64,000 nucleotides of DNA from Paenarthrobacter aurescens TC1 (GTDB taxonomy: Bacteria > Actinomycetota > Actinomycetes > Actinomycetales > Micrococcaceae), in contig CP000474.1 in assembly GCA_000014925.1 (NCBI GenBank), positions 1,488,001-1,552,000 on the forward strand, read 5' to 3'. Below the pieces are notes generated by a model. It made no database searches, was not told the DNA's origin, and saw only the letters and a list, made by a program, of their open reading frames with translations. The position numbers were made by a program, and so were the translations under genes. Below, piece by piece: positions 34,637 through 44,261 of this stretch (position 1 is the first letter of the stretch; every line of letters begins with the position of its first letter).

Positions 34637-36046
34637 ATGTCTTCCACCGCACCATCCAAGGAAGGTGAGTCCACTAAGCCAGTGAACTCACGGGGCAAGG
34701 TGATCTTCGCGAGCCTGATCGGCACGACGATCGAGTTCTACGATTTCTACGCCTACGCCACCGCGTCAGTACTCGTCTTCCCCAAGCTCTTCTTCCCCGA
34801 CGCCACTGACATCAACGCGCTGCTCAGTGCGTTCGCCATCTTCGGTGTTGCCTTCTTCGCCCGACCCATTGGCGCAGTGGTGTTCGGCCACTTCGGTGAC
34901 AAGATCGGCCGCAAGGGCACCCTGGTCGCCTCGCTGTTGACCATGGGTATCGCCACGTTCCTCATCGGTCTCCTGCCCACGGCCTCCATGCCGGGATGGG
35001 CCATCCTTGCCCCGATCATGCTGGTTATCCTCCGCTTCTTCCAGGGCCTTGCTTTGGGCGGAGAATGGTCAGGCGCAGCGTTGCTGGCCACCGAGAACGC
35101 CCCCGAAGGAAAGCGCGCCATCTACGGAACGTTCCCTCAGTTGGGTGCACCTATCGGCTTCATCATCGCCAACGTCATCTTCATCTGGATGAACGTGTCG
35201 CTCAGCGCGGAAGAGTTCCTTGCGTGGGGTTGGCGTGTTCCGTTCATTCTCAGCGCGGTGCTGGTTGTGGTGGGCCTTTACGTTCGACTGAAGCTGGTGG
35301 AGAGCGCCTCCTTCACCAAGGTGATCGAGCAAGAAAAGGTGCAGAAGGTGCCCCTCGCCGCCACACTCAAGAGCCACTGGCGCCCCGTGGTGGCCGGTAC
35401 GTTCATCATGTTTGCCACCTACGTGCTGTTCTACATCATGACTACGTTCACACTGTCTTACGGCACCAAGCCCACCCTGGCCGGTGCGCAGGCAGCCGCT
35501 GAGAAGGCCGGCACACCCATGACGGCAGAACAGATCGCGGCGTTCGTCCCCGGCCTGGGAATCACCCGGTCCGATTTCCTCTGGATGCTGATCATCGGCG
35601 TCGTCTTCTTCGGCATCTTCACCGTGGTCTCCGGACCGCTCGCTGAGAAGTGGGGCCGCCGCAAGTTCCTGCTGGGCGTCACCGCCGGCATCTTCGTGTT
35701 CGGTGCGCTCTGGTTCACCATGTTTGGTCCCGGCCAGGCAGCGGCGATGGTTGGCCTCATTGTGGGCTTCACGCTCATGGGCCTGACCTTCGGTCCCATG
35801 GCGGCGATCCTTCCGGAACTGTTCCCGGCCAACGTCCGCTACACGGGCTCGGCTGTGGCGTACAACCTGTCCTCCATGATCGGAGCCGCCCCGGCATCGT
35901 TCGTGGCAATTGCCCTCTGGTCCGCAGCCAACGGCAGCACGTGGCTGGTAGGTGTCTACATGGCCGCCGCTGCGGTGGTCACCTTCATCGCGCTCTGGCT
36001 GACCCGCGAAACCAAGGACATGGACTACGAGAACAACGTCGCCTAA
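34637..36046 (+). CDS. MFS transporter of the metabolite:H+ symporter (MHS) type
   Basis: A 469-residue protein with about 12 membrane segments. The N-terminus has the MHS signature IGTTIEFYDFYAYATASVLV. The loop 2-3 motif is GHFGDKIGRKGTLVASLLTM, and RFFQGLALGGEWSGAALLAT follows. A central cytoplasmic region separates the halves. Relatives transport shikimate, alpha-ketoglutarate, proline or betaine with protons; the substrate here is not evident. The ATG at 34637 is preferred over upstream in-frame codons because it starts the conserved hydrophilic head. A 19-bp perfect hairpin follows the gene. Confidence 0.88.
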   Translation: MSSTAPSKEGESTKPVNSRGKVIFASLIGTTIEFYDFYAYATASVLVFPKLFFPDATDINALLSAFAIFGVAFFARPIGAVVFGHFGDKIGRKGTLVASLLTMGIATFLIGLLPTASMPGWAILAPIMLVILRFFQGLALGGEWSGAALLATENAPEGKRAIYGTFPQLGAPIGFIIANVIFIWMNVSLSAEEFLAWGWRVPFILSAVLVVVGLYVRLKLVESASFTKVIEQEKVQKVPLAATLKSHWRPVVAGTFIMFATYVLFYIMTTFTLSYGTKPTLAGAQAAAEKAGTPMTAEQIAAFVPGLGITRSDFLWMLIIGVVFFGIFTVVSGPLAEKWGRRKFLLGVTAGIFVFGALWFTMFGPGQAAAMVGLIVGFTLMGLTFGPMAAILPELFPANVRYTGSAVAYNLSSMIGAAPASFVAIALWSAANGSTWLVGVYMAAAAVVTFIALWLTRETKDMDYENNVA

Positions 36047-36057
36047 GTACCCCGCTT

Positions 36058-36099
36058 ACGACGTCGGCCCCGCACCAAACGGTGCGGGGCCGACGTCGT
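36058..36099. terminator. Bidirectional terminator, perfect 19-bp stem
   Basis: Arms 36058-36076 and 36081-36099 are fully complementary with an AAAC loop. The hairpin lies between the convergent MHS transporter and acyl-CoA carboxylase genes. Confidence 0.85.
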
Positions 36100-36115
36100 T
36101 AAGAGGTTCTTGGCG

Positions 36116-37930
36116 TTAATCCTCGATGGTCGCGATGACTGCGCCGGCGGCAACGGTCTCACCGGCGGTGGCAGCAAGGCCACGCACAGTACCGGCCTTG
36201 TGGGCGGTCAGGGGCTGCTCCATCTTCATGGCTTCCAGGACCACGATCAGATCGCCCTCGGCCACAACGTCACCTTCCGAGGCTGCCACCTTGACGATGG
36301 TGCCCTGCATGGGGGACGTCAGGGCATTGCCACCGGCAGCTGCAGCCGTGGCACCAGCCGAGCGGGAGCGTTTCTTGGATTTGCCGGACTTGGAGCCTGA
36401 ACCGCTGGGAACCGCGGCGACGCCGCCACCCAGGCCGGACGGCAGGACGACCTCAAGGCGCTTGCCGCCAACCTCGACGACGACACGCTGGCGCTCACCG
36501 GCGTCGGGCGTTTCAGTACCGGCACCGCTTGCCGACCATGCCGGGAGGCTGTTGACGAACTCGGTCTCGATCCAGCGCGTGTGAACCTTGAACGGTCCTT
36601 CCGCCGGGGCAAAGGCGGGATCGGTGACCACGGCGAGGTCGAACGGGATGACGGTGGGAATACCCTCCACCACCATCTCTTCAAGGGCGCGGCGTGAACG
36701 CTGAAGGGCTTGCTCGCGGGAAGCGCCAGTGACGATCAGCTTGGAGAGCATCGAGTCGAAGTTGCCGCTGATGACGTCGCCCTGCTCAATGCCGGAATCG
36801 ATCCGGACGCCGGGTCCCGTCGGGTTCTTCAGAGTGGTGATGGTGCCGGGGGCGGGCATGAAGTTGCGTCCCGGGTCCTCGCCGGTGATGCGGAACTCGA
36901 AGGAGTGGCCGCGGACCTCGGGGTCGTCATAGCCAAGCGCTTCACCGCGGGCGATGCGGAACTGCTCGCGGACGAGGTCGATGCCCGTGACTTCCTCGGA
37001 GACGCAGTGCTCCACCTGGAGGCGGGTGTTGACCTCAAGGAAGGAAATAGTGCCGTCCTGGCCCACCAGGAACTCGCAGGTGCCCGCGCCTAAGTAGTTG
37101 GCTTCCTTCAGGATGGCCTTGGAAGACTCGTACAGTCGCTTGTTCTGCTCTTCGCTCAGGTAAGGAGCGGGAGCTTCCTCCACGAGCTTCTGGTTGCGGC
37201 GCTGCAACGAGCAGTCGCGGGTGGAAACCACCACGACGTTGCCGTATGCGTCGGCCAGGCACTGGGTCTCAACGTGGCGGGGAGCGTCGAGGAAGCGCTC
37301 GATGAAGCATTCGCCGCGGCCGAAAGCTGCGACGGCTTCACGGACTGCGGATTCGTACAGCTCCGGGATCTCGTCCATGGTGCGGGCAACCTTGATGCCG
37401 CGACCACCACCGCCGAAAGCTGCCTTGATGGCAACGGGGAGGCCGAACTCCTCAGCAAACTTCAGGATCTCGTCCGCGGACTCAACGGGGTCGGCGGTGC
37501 CGGGGACCAGGGGAGCGCCCACCTTTTCGGCAATGTGCCGGGCCTGAACCTTATCGCCCAAGGCCGAGATGGCCTCGGGGGACGGGCCGATCCACGTGAT
37601 GCCAGCTTCAATGACCTTAGCCGCGAACTCGGCGTTCTCCGCGAGGAACCCGTAGCCGGGGTGGATGCCGTCGGCGCCTGACTGCTTGGCGACGTCGATG
37701 ATCTTGTCCATCACCAAGTACGACTCGGCGGCGGTATTGCCACCCAAAGCGTAGGCTTCGTCGGCGAGGCGGACATGGAGGGCGTCGCGGTCGGGGTCGG
37801 CGTAAACGGCTACGGAGGCAATGCCTTCGTCCCGGGCGGCTCGGATGATGCGGACCGCGATTTCGCCGCGGTTGGCAATCAAGACCTTGGTGAGAGGGCT
37901 GGAAATGGGCTGCGCCGGGTTAGCTGACAA
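36116..37930 (-). CDS. accA3: Acyl-CoA carboxylase alpha subunit (biotin carboxylase + BCCP)
   Basis: A 604-residue biotin-dependent carboxylase subunit. The ATP-grasp biotin carboxylase half starts with [20 protein letters not shown] and includes the glycine-rich loop [15 protein letters not shown] and the catalytic region [20 protein letters not shown]. The C-terminal biotin carrier domain has the biotinylated lysine in [19 protein letters not shown] basic Lys/Ser-rich linker ([13 protein letters not shown]) joins them. It carboxylates biotin with bicarbonate and ATP for AccD. The TTG start at 37930 is preferred because it has an AGAAGGAG ribosome site; the frame extends upstream. The beta and epsilon subunits are encoded about 10 kb away. 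Confidence 0.93.
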   Translation of the reverse strand: MSANPAQPISSPLTKVLIANRGEIAVRIIRAARDEGIASVAVYADPDRDALHVRLADEAYALGGNTAAESYLVMDKIIDVAKQSGADGIHPGYGFLAENAEFAAKVIEAGITWIGPSPEAISALGDKVQARHIAEKVGAPLVPGTADPVESADEILKFAEEFGLPVAIKAAFGGGGRGIKVARTMDEIPELYESAVREAVAAFGRGECFIERFLDAPRHVETQCLADAYGNVVVVSTRDCSLQRRNQKLVEEAPAPYLSEEQNKRLYESSKAILKEANYLGAGTCEFLVGQDGTISFLEVNTRLQVEHCVSEEVTGIDLVREQFRIARGEALGYDDPEVRGHSFEFRITGEDPGRNFMPAPGTITTLKNPTGPGVRIDSGIEQGDVISGNFDSMLSKLIVTGASREQALQRSRRALEEMVVEGIPTVIPFDLAVVTDPAFAPAEGPFKVHTRWIETEFVNSLPAWSASGAGTETPDAGERQRVVVEVGGKRLEVVLPSGLGGGVAAVPSGSGSKSGKSKKRSRSAGATAAAAGGNALTSPMQGTIVKVAASEGDVVAEGDLIVVLEAMKMEQPLTAHKAGTVRGLAATAGETVAAGAVIATIED

Positions 37931-38047
37931 GTTGTTGACTCCTTCTGTCCTTGAGGAGCCTAGCGCGATTGTGAGGGTTCCGCCCATATTGATGGGGGAT
38001 TCCGTGTGTGAGGCGATGTTCCTTTGTAGGGTTGCTACAAATTGCCT

Positions 38048-38719
38048 TTACTGGCTATTCGCGTCCCACAGCTCCGTGATGCCAACGTTCGCGTGGACCA
38101 GCAGGTCCCGGAGTGTGGAAATGGAAAGCCCGACGACGGCGTGCGGGTCGCCGTCCACCTTGCGGATGAAGGCCCCGCCCAAACCGTCGATGGTGAAGGA
38201 GCCTGCGCAATGAAGGGGCTCTCCAGTGGCGATGTAGGCGTCGATGTCGTTGCTGCTCATCCGGGCGAAGTGGACCTCGGCGCTCGAAACCGCTCCGACT
38301 GTGGCGCCCGTGCCTTCGGGGGTCTCGTCACCTGCTGCATCCTCGTCTGCGTCAGCGGCGGTGTCCCGGCAGTCAACCAGCCAATGCCCTGTGTGAAGCA
38401 CCCCCTGCGAGCCGCTCATGCGCAGCATCCGTTCCCGGGCGACCTCCGCCGTGTAGGGCTTGCCGTGGGACTCGCCGTCGAACTCAAAGACAGAGTCGCA
38501 GCCGATGACCAAGGCACCTTCGGCTTCGGGGAGGGCTGCGACGGCTTCGGCTTTGGCCCGTGCCAGCAACAAAGCGGTGTCGTGGGCGTCCGTCACACCG
38601 TATTTTGCCTGCACCGCATCCTCATCAACGTCCGACACCAGGACGTCATGCCGGATCCCGGCTTCCGTGAGGAGCTTGGTGCGGGCAGGGGACTGGGAGG
38701 CAAGGATCAATCGGGTCAC
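38048..38719 (-). CDS. maf: Maf-like nucleoside triphosphate pyrophosphatase
   Basis: A 223-residue protein of the Maf/HAM1 superfamily. Family motifs are LILASQSPARTKLLTEAGIR near the N-terminus, GCDSVFEFDGESHGKP (catalytic Asp region) and RMLRMSGSQGVLHTGHWLV. It hydrolyses modified or canonical NTPs to NMP and pyrophosphate, a house-cleaning role also linked to septation control. An acidic insertion (DADEDAAGDETPEGT) in the middle is longer than in typical Maf proteins. In actinobacteria maf commonly sits near acyl-CoA carboxylase genes, as here. Confidence 0.92.
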   Translation of the reverse strand: MTRLILASQSPARTKLLTEAGIRHDVLVSDVDEDAVQAKYGVTDAHDTALLLARAKAEAVAALPEAEGALVIGCDSVFEFDGESHGKPYTAEVARERMLRMSGSQGVLHTGHWLVDCRDTAADADEDAAGDETPEGTGATVGAVSSAEVHFARMSSNDIDAYIATGEPLHCAGSFTIDGLGGAFIRKVDGDPHAVVGLSISTLRDLLVHANVGITELWDANSQ

Positions 38720-38736
38720 GCCTCCCAGCCTAATAC

Positions 38737-38904
38737 GAACCCTCTCTCACATCCCGCGTGCTTACGGCGAACCCTCTCTCACATCCCGCGTGCTTAAACC
38801 GAACGCTCGCTCACATCCCGCGTGCTTAAACCGATCGCTCGCTCACTTGCCTGAAGCAAGTGAGCGAGCGTTCGGATATATCAGCTGTGATGTGAGTGAG
38901 GGTT
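38737..38904. repeat. 32-bp-phased palindromic repeat element, copy 1
   Basis: Three tandem 32-bp units (38737-38768, 38769-38800, 38801-38832) each contain CTCTCTCAC or CTCGCTCAC followed by ATCCCGCGTGCTTA. A fourth unit folds into a perfect 15-bp hairpin (38836-38850 with 38856-38870). An inverted half-copy, GTGAGTGAGGG, starts at 38892, exactly 32 bases after the corresponding box of the right arm (38860). The element fills the gap between maf and the MMPL gene. Confidence 0.85.
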
Positions 38905-41428
38905 AGTGGACCAGTTCCTCGGATCCGGCTTTTGAACGGTCGCTCCGCTCCAGCTTGGCGCCTTCAACATCCACGTCAGGGAGGATGCGTTCCAGCCATT
39001 TGGGCAGCCACCAGGCCTTCTCGCCCAAGAGATACATCACTGCGGGGACGATGGTCATGCGAACCACGAAGGCGTCGATCAGCACACCGAATGCCATCGC
39101 GAAGCCAAGCGGCCGGACCATGGTGAGGTGGCTGAAGATGAAGCCGGAGAACACGCTGACCATGATGATCGCGGCCGCGGTGACAACGGCTGCCGCGTGG
39201 CTGAACCCGGAGCGGACAGCATGCTTAGCGGACTCACCGTGCATGAACGACTCCCGCATGCCGGATGTAATAAACACCTGGTAGTCCATCGCGAGTCCGA
39301 ACAGCACGCCGATCAGGATGATGGGCAGGAAGCTCAGGACAGCGCCTGGATTGGCGACGTCGAAGATGCCTCCCAGCCAACCCCACTGGTAAACAGCAAC
39401 CACGGCACCGAACGCGGCAGCGAGGGATAGCAGGAACCCGCCGGTGGCCAGCAGCGGCACCACGATGGAGCGGAACACCAGAAGGAGCAGCAGCAGTGAA
39501 AGTCCGACGACGATCGCCAAGTACGGCGGCAAGGCGGCGCCAAGTTTCTCGGACACATCGATGTTGCCGGCCGTCTGGCCCGTCAAACCGATTTTCACGC
39601 CCAGGTCCTCATTGATGCCGGTGCCCTTCGCGCGGAGATCGGACACCACCTGCACTGTGCCGGCGCTGGCCGGACCTTCCTTCGGGATGACCTGGAAGAC
39701 GGCGGTGCGGCGGTCGTCGCTCAGTGCAATGGGAACGGCGGCGATGACATTCTCAACGCTGCGGAGCTGATCCGCGACGTCGAACTGCTTGTTCTTGGCA
39801 TCGTTCTCGCTGAGGCCTTCGGGGAATTCGCCCACCACGATGATGGGCCCGGTCATGCCTTCACCGAAGCTGCTGCGGGTGAGGTCATACGCCTTGAAGG
39901 CCTGCGAATCGACCGGCTCGGAGCCGCCGTCGGGAAGTGCCAGCCGCAGCTGGGAGGCAGGCAGCGCCAAGGCACCTAACAGAACGACGCTTGCTACGAG
40001 GGCAACCCACGGACGACGCGTGACCAAACCACCCCAGCCTCCGCTGCTTCGCTTCTCTTCGAGTTCACGGTCGGCAGCTTCGTGGCCCGGCTCGGCGTTG
40101 TGCTTTTCGGCCTTGGCCCAAGCGCGCTTGGAGATAAGTCGGCGGCCGATCAGGGCCAGTACGGCGGGTGTCAGCGTCAAAGCCACGACGACGGCTACGC
40201 CGACTGTCGCTGCGGCGGCAACACCCATCACTGCAAGGAAGGGCAACCCGGGAACCACAAGGGCAGCGAGGGCGATGATGACAGTGAGGCCTGCGAACAG
40301 CACTGCGTTGCCGGACGTCCCGGTGGCCAGTGCTGCGGACTCTTCCCCGTCCATGCCGGCCAGAAGCTGTGTGCGGTGGCGGTTGACGATGAACAGGGAG
40401 TAGTCGATGCCGACCGCAAGGCCGAGCATCAGGGCAAGCATGGGGGAGATGGAGCTCATGTCGATCACGCTGGTGAGCGCGAACGTTCCGCCGACACCTA
40501 CGGCAACGCCGATCAGCGCCATGACAAGGGGCAGTCCGGCCGCGATGAGAGTGCCGAGCATGAGGATCAGGACCAGGGCAGCCACAGCGACGCCCACGAT
40601 TTCAGCTACACCGAAGATTTCCGAGACGTCCTCGGTGATTTCCTTGCTGGCGTAGGCCGTGACGCCTGCCGACGAAACGCCGTGGACGATCTCCTGAACT
40701 TCCTCGCGGACGGCGGGGTCAACGGCGTTGATGGAGGTCTTAAACTGGACCTGTGCGATTGCGGCTTTGTTGTCGCTGGACACGAAACGTAGGCCTTGAG
40801 AGGCTTCGAGCTGTCGCTTGCCCAGTGCCAGCGCTGTGGCGCCGTCGGCTGCTTCCTTGGTTCCGGCGTCGAGCTTTTCCTTGGCCGCGGCGAGTTCGGC
40901 GCGCTGCGGAGCCAGCTGCGCCTCAATCTGTGCCGACGTCAGGCCGGAGGCTGCCAGTTGCTGCTCGGCGCCTGCCAGTTGCGCTTCGCCCGCGGTCAAC
41001 TGTGCGCGGGCGGCATCCAGCTGGGTCTGCCCTTCGGCGGCCTGAGCCTCACCGGCGGCGATCTCTCCGGCGGACTTGTCCAGTTGCTCCTGGGTGGTGA
41101 ACGGGTTCACTGTTCCCTGCACGTCAGGCATGGCTTCAAGCTTGGTGAGTGCAGCCGCGACCGCGTCTTTTTTGGCCTGGTCAAAGCCGGCATCTCCGGC
41201 GTCGAAGACCACGCTGGCAGAGCCGCCGGAGGAGTCGGGCAGGGCCTCTTTGAGTTTGTCGGCCATCTGCTGGGTTTCAGTGCCCGGAATGGTGAAGTTG
41301 TTGGACATGGTGCCGTGGAACGCTGCGGCCGAGCCGCCCACTGCCACCATGACGGCCAGCCATATGGAGATGACGAGCCAGCGGCGGCGATACGAAAACT
41401 TGCCGAGACGGTAGAGGAACGAGGCCAT
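38903..41428 (-). CDS. MMPL/RND-family transporter
   Basis: An 841-residue membrane protein. One N-terminal membrane helix (RRWLVISIWLAVMVAVGGSA) is followed by a large extracytoplasmic domain with an Ala/Gln/Leu-rich, coiled-coil-like stretch at about residues 115-200. A block of five helices follows with GLAVGIDYSLFIVNRHRTQL, and the same arrangement is repeated in the C-terminal half with GVLFGLAMDYQVFITSGMRE. Such proteins export lipids or drugs using the proton gradient. The ATG at 41428 comes 1 base after the stop of an upstream TetR gene, so the two form an operon. The substrate is unknown. Confidence 0.9.
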   Translation of the reverse strand: MASFLYRLGKFSYRRRWLVISIWLAVMVAVGGSAAAFHGTMSNNFTIPGTETQQMADKLKEALPDSSGGSASVVFDAGDAGFDQAKKDAVAAALTKLEAMPDVQGTVNPFTTQEQLDKSAGEIAAGEAQAAEGQTQLDAARAQLTAGEAQLAGAEQQLAASGLTSAQIEAQLAPQRAELAAAKEKLDAGTKEAADGATALALGKRQLEASQGLRFVSSDNKAAIAQVQFKTSINAVDPAVREEVQEIVHGVSSAGVTAYASKEITEDVSEIFGVAEIVGVAVAALVLILMLGTLIAAGLPLVMALIGVAVGVGGTFALTSVIDMSSISPMLALMLGLAVGIDYSLFIVNRHRTQLLAGMDGEESAALATGTSGNAVLFAGLTVIIALAALVVPGLPFLAVMGVAAAATVGVAVVVALTLTPAVLALIGRRLISKRAWAKAEKHNAEPGHEAADRELEEKRSSGGWGGLVTRRPWVALVASVVLLGALALPASQLRLALPDGGSEPVDSQAFKAYDLTRSSFGEGMTGPIIVVGEFPEGLSENDAKNKQFDVADQLRSVENVIAAVPIALSDDRRTAVFQVIPKEGPASAGTVQVVSDLRAKGTGINEDLGVKIGLTGQTAGNIDVSEKLGAALPPYLAIVVGLSLLLLLLVFRSIVVPLLATGGFLLSLAAAFGAVVAVYQWGWLGGIFDVANPGAVLSFLPIILIGVLFGLAMDYQVFITSGMRESFMHGESAKHAVRSGFSHAAAVVTAAAIIMVSVFSGFIFSHLTMVRPLGFAMAFGVLIDAFVVRMTIVPAVMYLLGEKAWWLPKWLERILPDVDVEGAKLERSDRSKAGSEELVH

Positions 41429-41429
41429 G

Positions 41430-42155
41430 TCAGAACCGATCTTTGGTGGTTGGAACGGAAGGTGAGGCTGTTGCGGCTTGTGGGAACGCGTTCGACGGCG
41501 GCGCGAAGCCGGCACCGAGGAGACCCATCGCATCGATGAGGTGCTGGCGGAGGACCGCCAGGGATTCCGCCGAGAGGTCGGGTCCGCGCTCGACGAACCA
41601 GACGGTCATCGCCGCTTTGCCGCAGGAGATCACAGAACCCGCGAGGGCATGAAGGTAAAGCTCGCTGATGCCCGTGCCGAGCCTGCTGCGGGCGGCGTGA
41701 ATGATCTGCTCGGTGCAGTGTTCCCAGGCTTCCAACTCGGAGCGGGCCAGTGATCGGTTGTCCTGGGTCAAGCTGAACAACTCGGCCATGGGGGCGACGG
41801 ACATGGGATCGGCCAGGGCCATGAGGGCGGCCTGCGCGGATTCGAGGATGGACTCGTCTCTGGGACGCAGCCGGAACTGTTCCAATGCGTGGTCCATGAA
41901 GCCGTCGGCTACGGACGCCAGCGCGGCTTCAAGGCTGGGGAAGTAGTTGAAAAAGGTTCGCCGTGATACACCCGCGCTGGCTGCGATGTCTTCCACGGTG
42001 AAATTGCCGGACCCGTTGCTGCGCAAAAGGTCCAGGGCGGCGGAGGCGATAGAGCTGCGGGTGGCCGCCTTGTTGAGTTCGCGCCGTGAGGGCGCGGCGG
42101 GCTCAGCTGTGGCGGACACCTCCGCAGCGGCTTCCTGTCTACTGGTTTGGGTCAC
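41430..42155 (-). CDS. TetR-family regulator of the MMPL operon
   Basis: A 241-residue protein. The helix-turn-helix lies at about residues 30-80: SIASAALDLLRSNGSGNFTV, then DIAASAGVSRRTFFNYFPS. The C-terminal half is a helical ligand-binding domain. It is the first gene of a two-gene operon with the MMPL exporter, the usual arrangement for a self-regulated efflux system. A perfect palindrome, AGTGCAA/TTGCACT, lies 13 bases upstream of its start and is the likely operator. Confidence 0.9.
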   Translation of the reverse strand: MTQTSRQEAAAEVSATAEPAAPSRRELNKAATRSSIASAALDLLRSNGSGNFTVEDIAASAGVSRRTFFNYFPSLEAALASVADGFMDHALEQFRLRPRDESILESAQAALMALADPMSVAPMAELFSLTQDNRSLARSELEAWEHCTEQIIHAARSRLGTGISELYLHALAGSVISCGKAAMTVWFVERGPDLSAESLAVLRQHLIDAMGLLGAGFAPPSNAFPQAATASPSVPTTKDRF

Positions 42156-42167
42156 ATACTTACACTA

Positions 42168-42183
42168 AGTGCAAGTTTGCACT
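42168..42183. promoter_or_regulatory. Probable operator of the TetR-MMPL operon
   Basis: AGTGCAA (42168-42174) and TTGCACT (42177-42183) are perfect inverted arms with a 2-base spacer, directly upstream of the TetR start codon. Size and position fit autoregulation by the TetR protein. Confidence 0.6.
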
Positions 42184-42218
42184 CTGCGCAATTTGAGCGG
42201 CTTTGAGCGCACGAAAAA

Positions 42219-42276
42219 CCCGCCTTCGTTTGCTCCCCCTCCCCGTTGAGTGGAGAGGGGAGCAAACTAGGGCGGG
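42219..42276 (-). terminator. Hairpin downstream of the ybjQ gene
   Basis: GTTTGCTCCCC (42228-42238) pairs with GGGGAGCAAAC (42257-42267). The stem continues through CCCGCC and GGCGGG on the outside after a 3-base internal loop. It lies about 19 bases past the ybjQ stop. Confidence 0.65.
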
Positions 42277-42294
42277 ATCAAAGGAGGGCTTGGC

Positions 42295-42735
42295 TCAGAA
42301 CTGGTGCGGCGGCGCCGGAGGAGCCGGCGGGGCCGGGGGAGTGGGCTGGGCTGACTGCTGGGCCGCCGTCTTGGTCAGGTAAACAGACTGCCCGGTGGCT
42401 CCGGGCTCACCCTCCCCAAGAGGCAGCACGTACACGGCGGTTCCGTAGGCGCACACTTCGGTCCAGTTGGTGCCCATTTCCGAGGTGTCGAAACGCATGG
42501 CCACGATGGCGTTGGCGCCACGCTGCTGTGCTTCGTTGACCATGCGTGCCATGACTTCCTGGCGGCTTTCGTAGAGGGCCTTGGTCATTTCGGGCAGCTC
42601 GCCGCCGCCCAGGGAGCGGAAGCCGGCCAGCATCTGTGAGCCAATATCGCGTGAACGGACAGTGAGGCCCATGACTTCGCCAAAGACGGCGTCGATGCGG
42701 TGGCCCGGGATTTCGTTGGAGGTGACGATCAACAT
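42295..42735 (-). CDS. YbjQ/UPF0145 family protein
   Basis: A 146-residue protein. The first 105 residues are the YbjQ (DUF74) fold, which forms a pentamer in solved structures. Visible motifs are EIPGHRIDAVFGEVMGLTVR, ARMVNEAQQRGANAIVAMRF and VCAYGTAVYVLPL. The C-terminus is a Pro/Ala-rich tail not found in short family members. Databases often describe it as heavy-metal-binding, but no conserved metal ligands are evident here and the function is unknown. Hairpins isolate it on both sides, so it is probably monocistronic. Confidence 0.85.
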   Translation of the reverse strand: MLIVTSNEIPGHRIDAVFGEVMGLTVRSRDIGSQMLAGFRSLGGGELPEMTKALYESRQEVMARMVNEAQQRGANAIVAMRFDTSEMGTNWTEVCAYGTAVYVLPLGEGEPGATGQSVYLTKTAAQQSAQPTPPAPPAPPAPPHQF

Positions 42736-42772
42736 GGTCCGAGCCTATCCAGACTTGACCCCTTAAACGGGG

Positions 42773-42804
42773 AAATCCCCCGGGGAGAACTCCCCGGGGG
42801 ATTT
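42773..42804 (-). terminator. Terminator of the DAACS symporter gene
   Basis: AAATCCCCCGGGGAG (42773-42787) and its exact complement (42790-42804) flank an AA loop, a perfect 15-bp stem 23 bases past the symporter stop. Confidence 0.8.
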
Positions 42805-42827
42805 GCGCCGTTCCAAAGAGGCTGAGC

Positions 42828-44261
42828 CTAGGCCTTTGAGTCGGCCAGCTCGCGCTCGTTGTTTTCAGCCGCTGCCTTGTCGGCGGCGAACTCATCAGCG
42901 AATGCGGCACCGTTGCGGGGTGCGTTGTAGAGCGACTCGTCCAGGATGCCTTGGCGCTTGGCCACGATGGCGGGAACCAGTGCCTGGCCTGCCACGTTGA
43001 CGGCGGTGCGGCCCATGTCCAGGATGGGGTCGATCGCCAGCAGAAGGCCGACGCCGGCCAGCGGAAGTCCCAGCGTGGACAGGGTCAGTGTGAGCATGAC
43101 GACGGCGCCGGTGGTACCTGCCGTAGCGGCGGAACCGAGGACGGAGACCAGCACGATGAGCAGGTACTGGCTGAAGTCCAGGTTGATGCCGAAGAACTGT
43201 GCCACGAAAATCGCTGCAATGGCCGGGTAGATTGCTGCGCAGCCATCCATCTTGGTGGTGGCACCGAGCGGCACGGCAAAGGAAGCGTAGCCGGAGGGGA
43301 CGCCCAGGTTCCGCTCAGTGACGCGCTGCGTGAGCGGCAGTGTGCCGATGGAAGAGCGGGAGACGAAGGCCAGCTGCACGGCCGGCCAAACACCGGAGAA
43401 GTACTGCTTGACGGAGAGGCCGTGGACGCGGACCAGGATCGGGTAAAGGACAAAGAGCACCAGGGCCAAACCGATGTAGATGGCTGCGGTGAATTTACCC
43501 AGGGAGCCGATGGTGTCCCAGCCGTAGATGGCCACAGCGTTGCCGATCAGGCCGATGGTGCCAAGCGGAGCGATACGGATGATCCACCACAGGACCTTCT
43601 GGATGACGGCCAGTGCGGAAGCGTTGAACGTCAGGAAGGCTTCGGCCTGCTTGCCCACCTTGAGGGCTGCAACGCCGATGGCGATGGCGATCACCAGGAT
43701 CTGGAGCACGTTGAAGTTGACTGCAGTGCTGACCGTTGTGGCGGCGTTGGCACTTTCAGTGACGGTGGAGCTGGCACCGAGTCCAAGGAAGTTCTTGGGG
43801 AACAGGCCGATCAGGAAGGCCCACCAGTCGCCGGTCTTACCTGTGTACTTGGCCTCTTCGGTGATACCCGTGGCTGCGCCGGGCTGCAGGAGGACGCCCA
43901 GCCCAATGCCGATCAGCACCGAAACCAGCGAAGTGATGGCGAACCAGAGCAGCGTGTTCCATGCGAGTCGGGCAGCGTTGGAGACCTGACGCAGATTCGC
44001 AATGGAGCTCACCACGGCGGTGAAAATCAAAGGAACGACGGCGGTCTGCAGCAACGAGACGTAGCTGGAGCCGATCGTTTGGAGAGTAGCGCCGAGGCCG
44101 TTGGGGGCGGTCTTGGTGCTGCCCGTGTACTTGGCAATAAGGCCGAGGACGAGGCCGATGATGAGGGCTGCGATGATCTGGACGCCGAAGGAACCGGCCC
44201 ACTTGGGGAGCCGGAAGCCGGTCTTGCCAGCTGCTGGGGAAGTGTTGGTTGAGGTGCTCAC
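42828..44261 (-). CDS. Dicarboxylate/amino acid:cation symporter (DAACS family)
   Basis: A 477-residue membrane protein of the GltP/DctA fold. It has eight membrane helices and two re-entrant loops. Signatures are SLLQTAVVPLIFTAVVSSIA, the serine-rich loop FVSRSSIGTLPLTQR, ATTKMDGCAAIYPAIAAIFV and the substrate-binding helix DPILDMGRTAVNVAGQAL. It takes up C4-dicarboxylates or acidic/neutral amino acids with Na+ or H+. The hydrophilic tail is rich in Ala and Glu. The 1.1-kb region upstream is filled by a tandem repeat array, which must contain or adjoin its promoter. Confidence 0.92.
   Translation of the reverse strand: MSTSTNTSPAAGKTGFRLPKWAGSFGVQIIAALIIGLVLGLIAKYTGSTKTAPNGLGATLQTIGSSYVSLLQTAVVPLIFTAVVSSIANLRQVSNAARLAWNTLLWFAITSLVSVLIGIGLGVLLQPGAATGITEEAKYTGKTGDWWAFLIGLFPKNFLGLGASSTVTESANAATTVSTAVNFNVLQILVIAIAIGVAALKVGKQAEAFLTFNASALAVIQKVLWWIIRIAPLGTIGLIGNAVAIYGWDTIGSLGKFTAAIYIGLALVLFVLYPILVRVHGLSVKQYFSGVWPAVQLAFVSRSSIGTLPLTQRVTERNLGVPSGYASFAVPLGATTKMDGCAAIYPAIAAIFVAQFFGINLDFSQYLLIVLVSVLGSAATAGTTGAVVMLTLTLSTLGLPLAGVGLLLAIDPILDMGRTAVNVAGQALVPAIVAKRQGILDESLYNAPRNGAAFADEFAADKAAAENNERELADSKA

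Noticed and set aside
38737..38904. A possible CRISPR array, because of 32-bp periodic repeats
   Set aside because: The units are directly adjacent and share most of their sequence, with no unique spacers. The right half is inverted and no cas genes are present.
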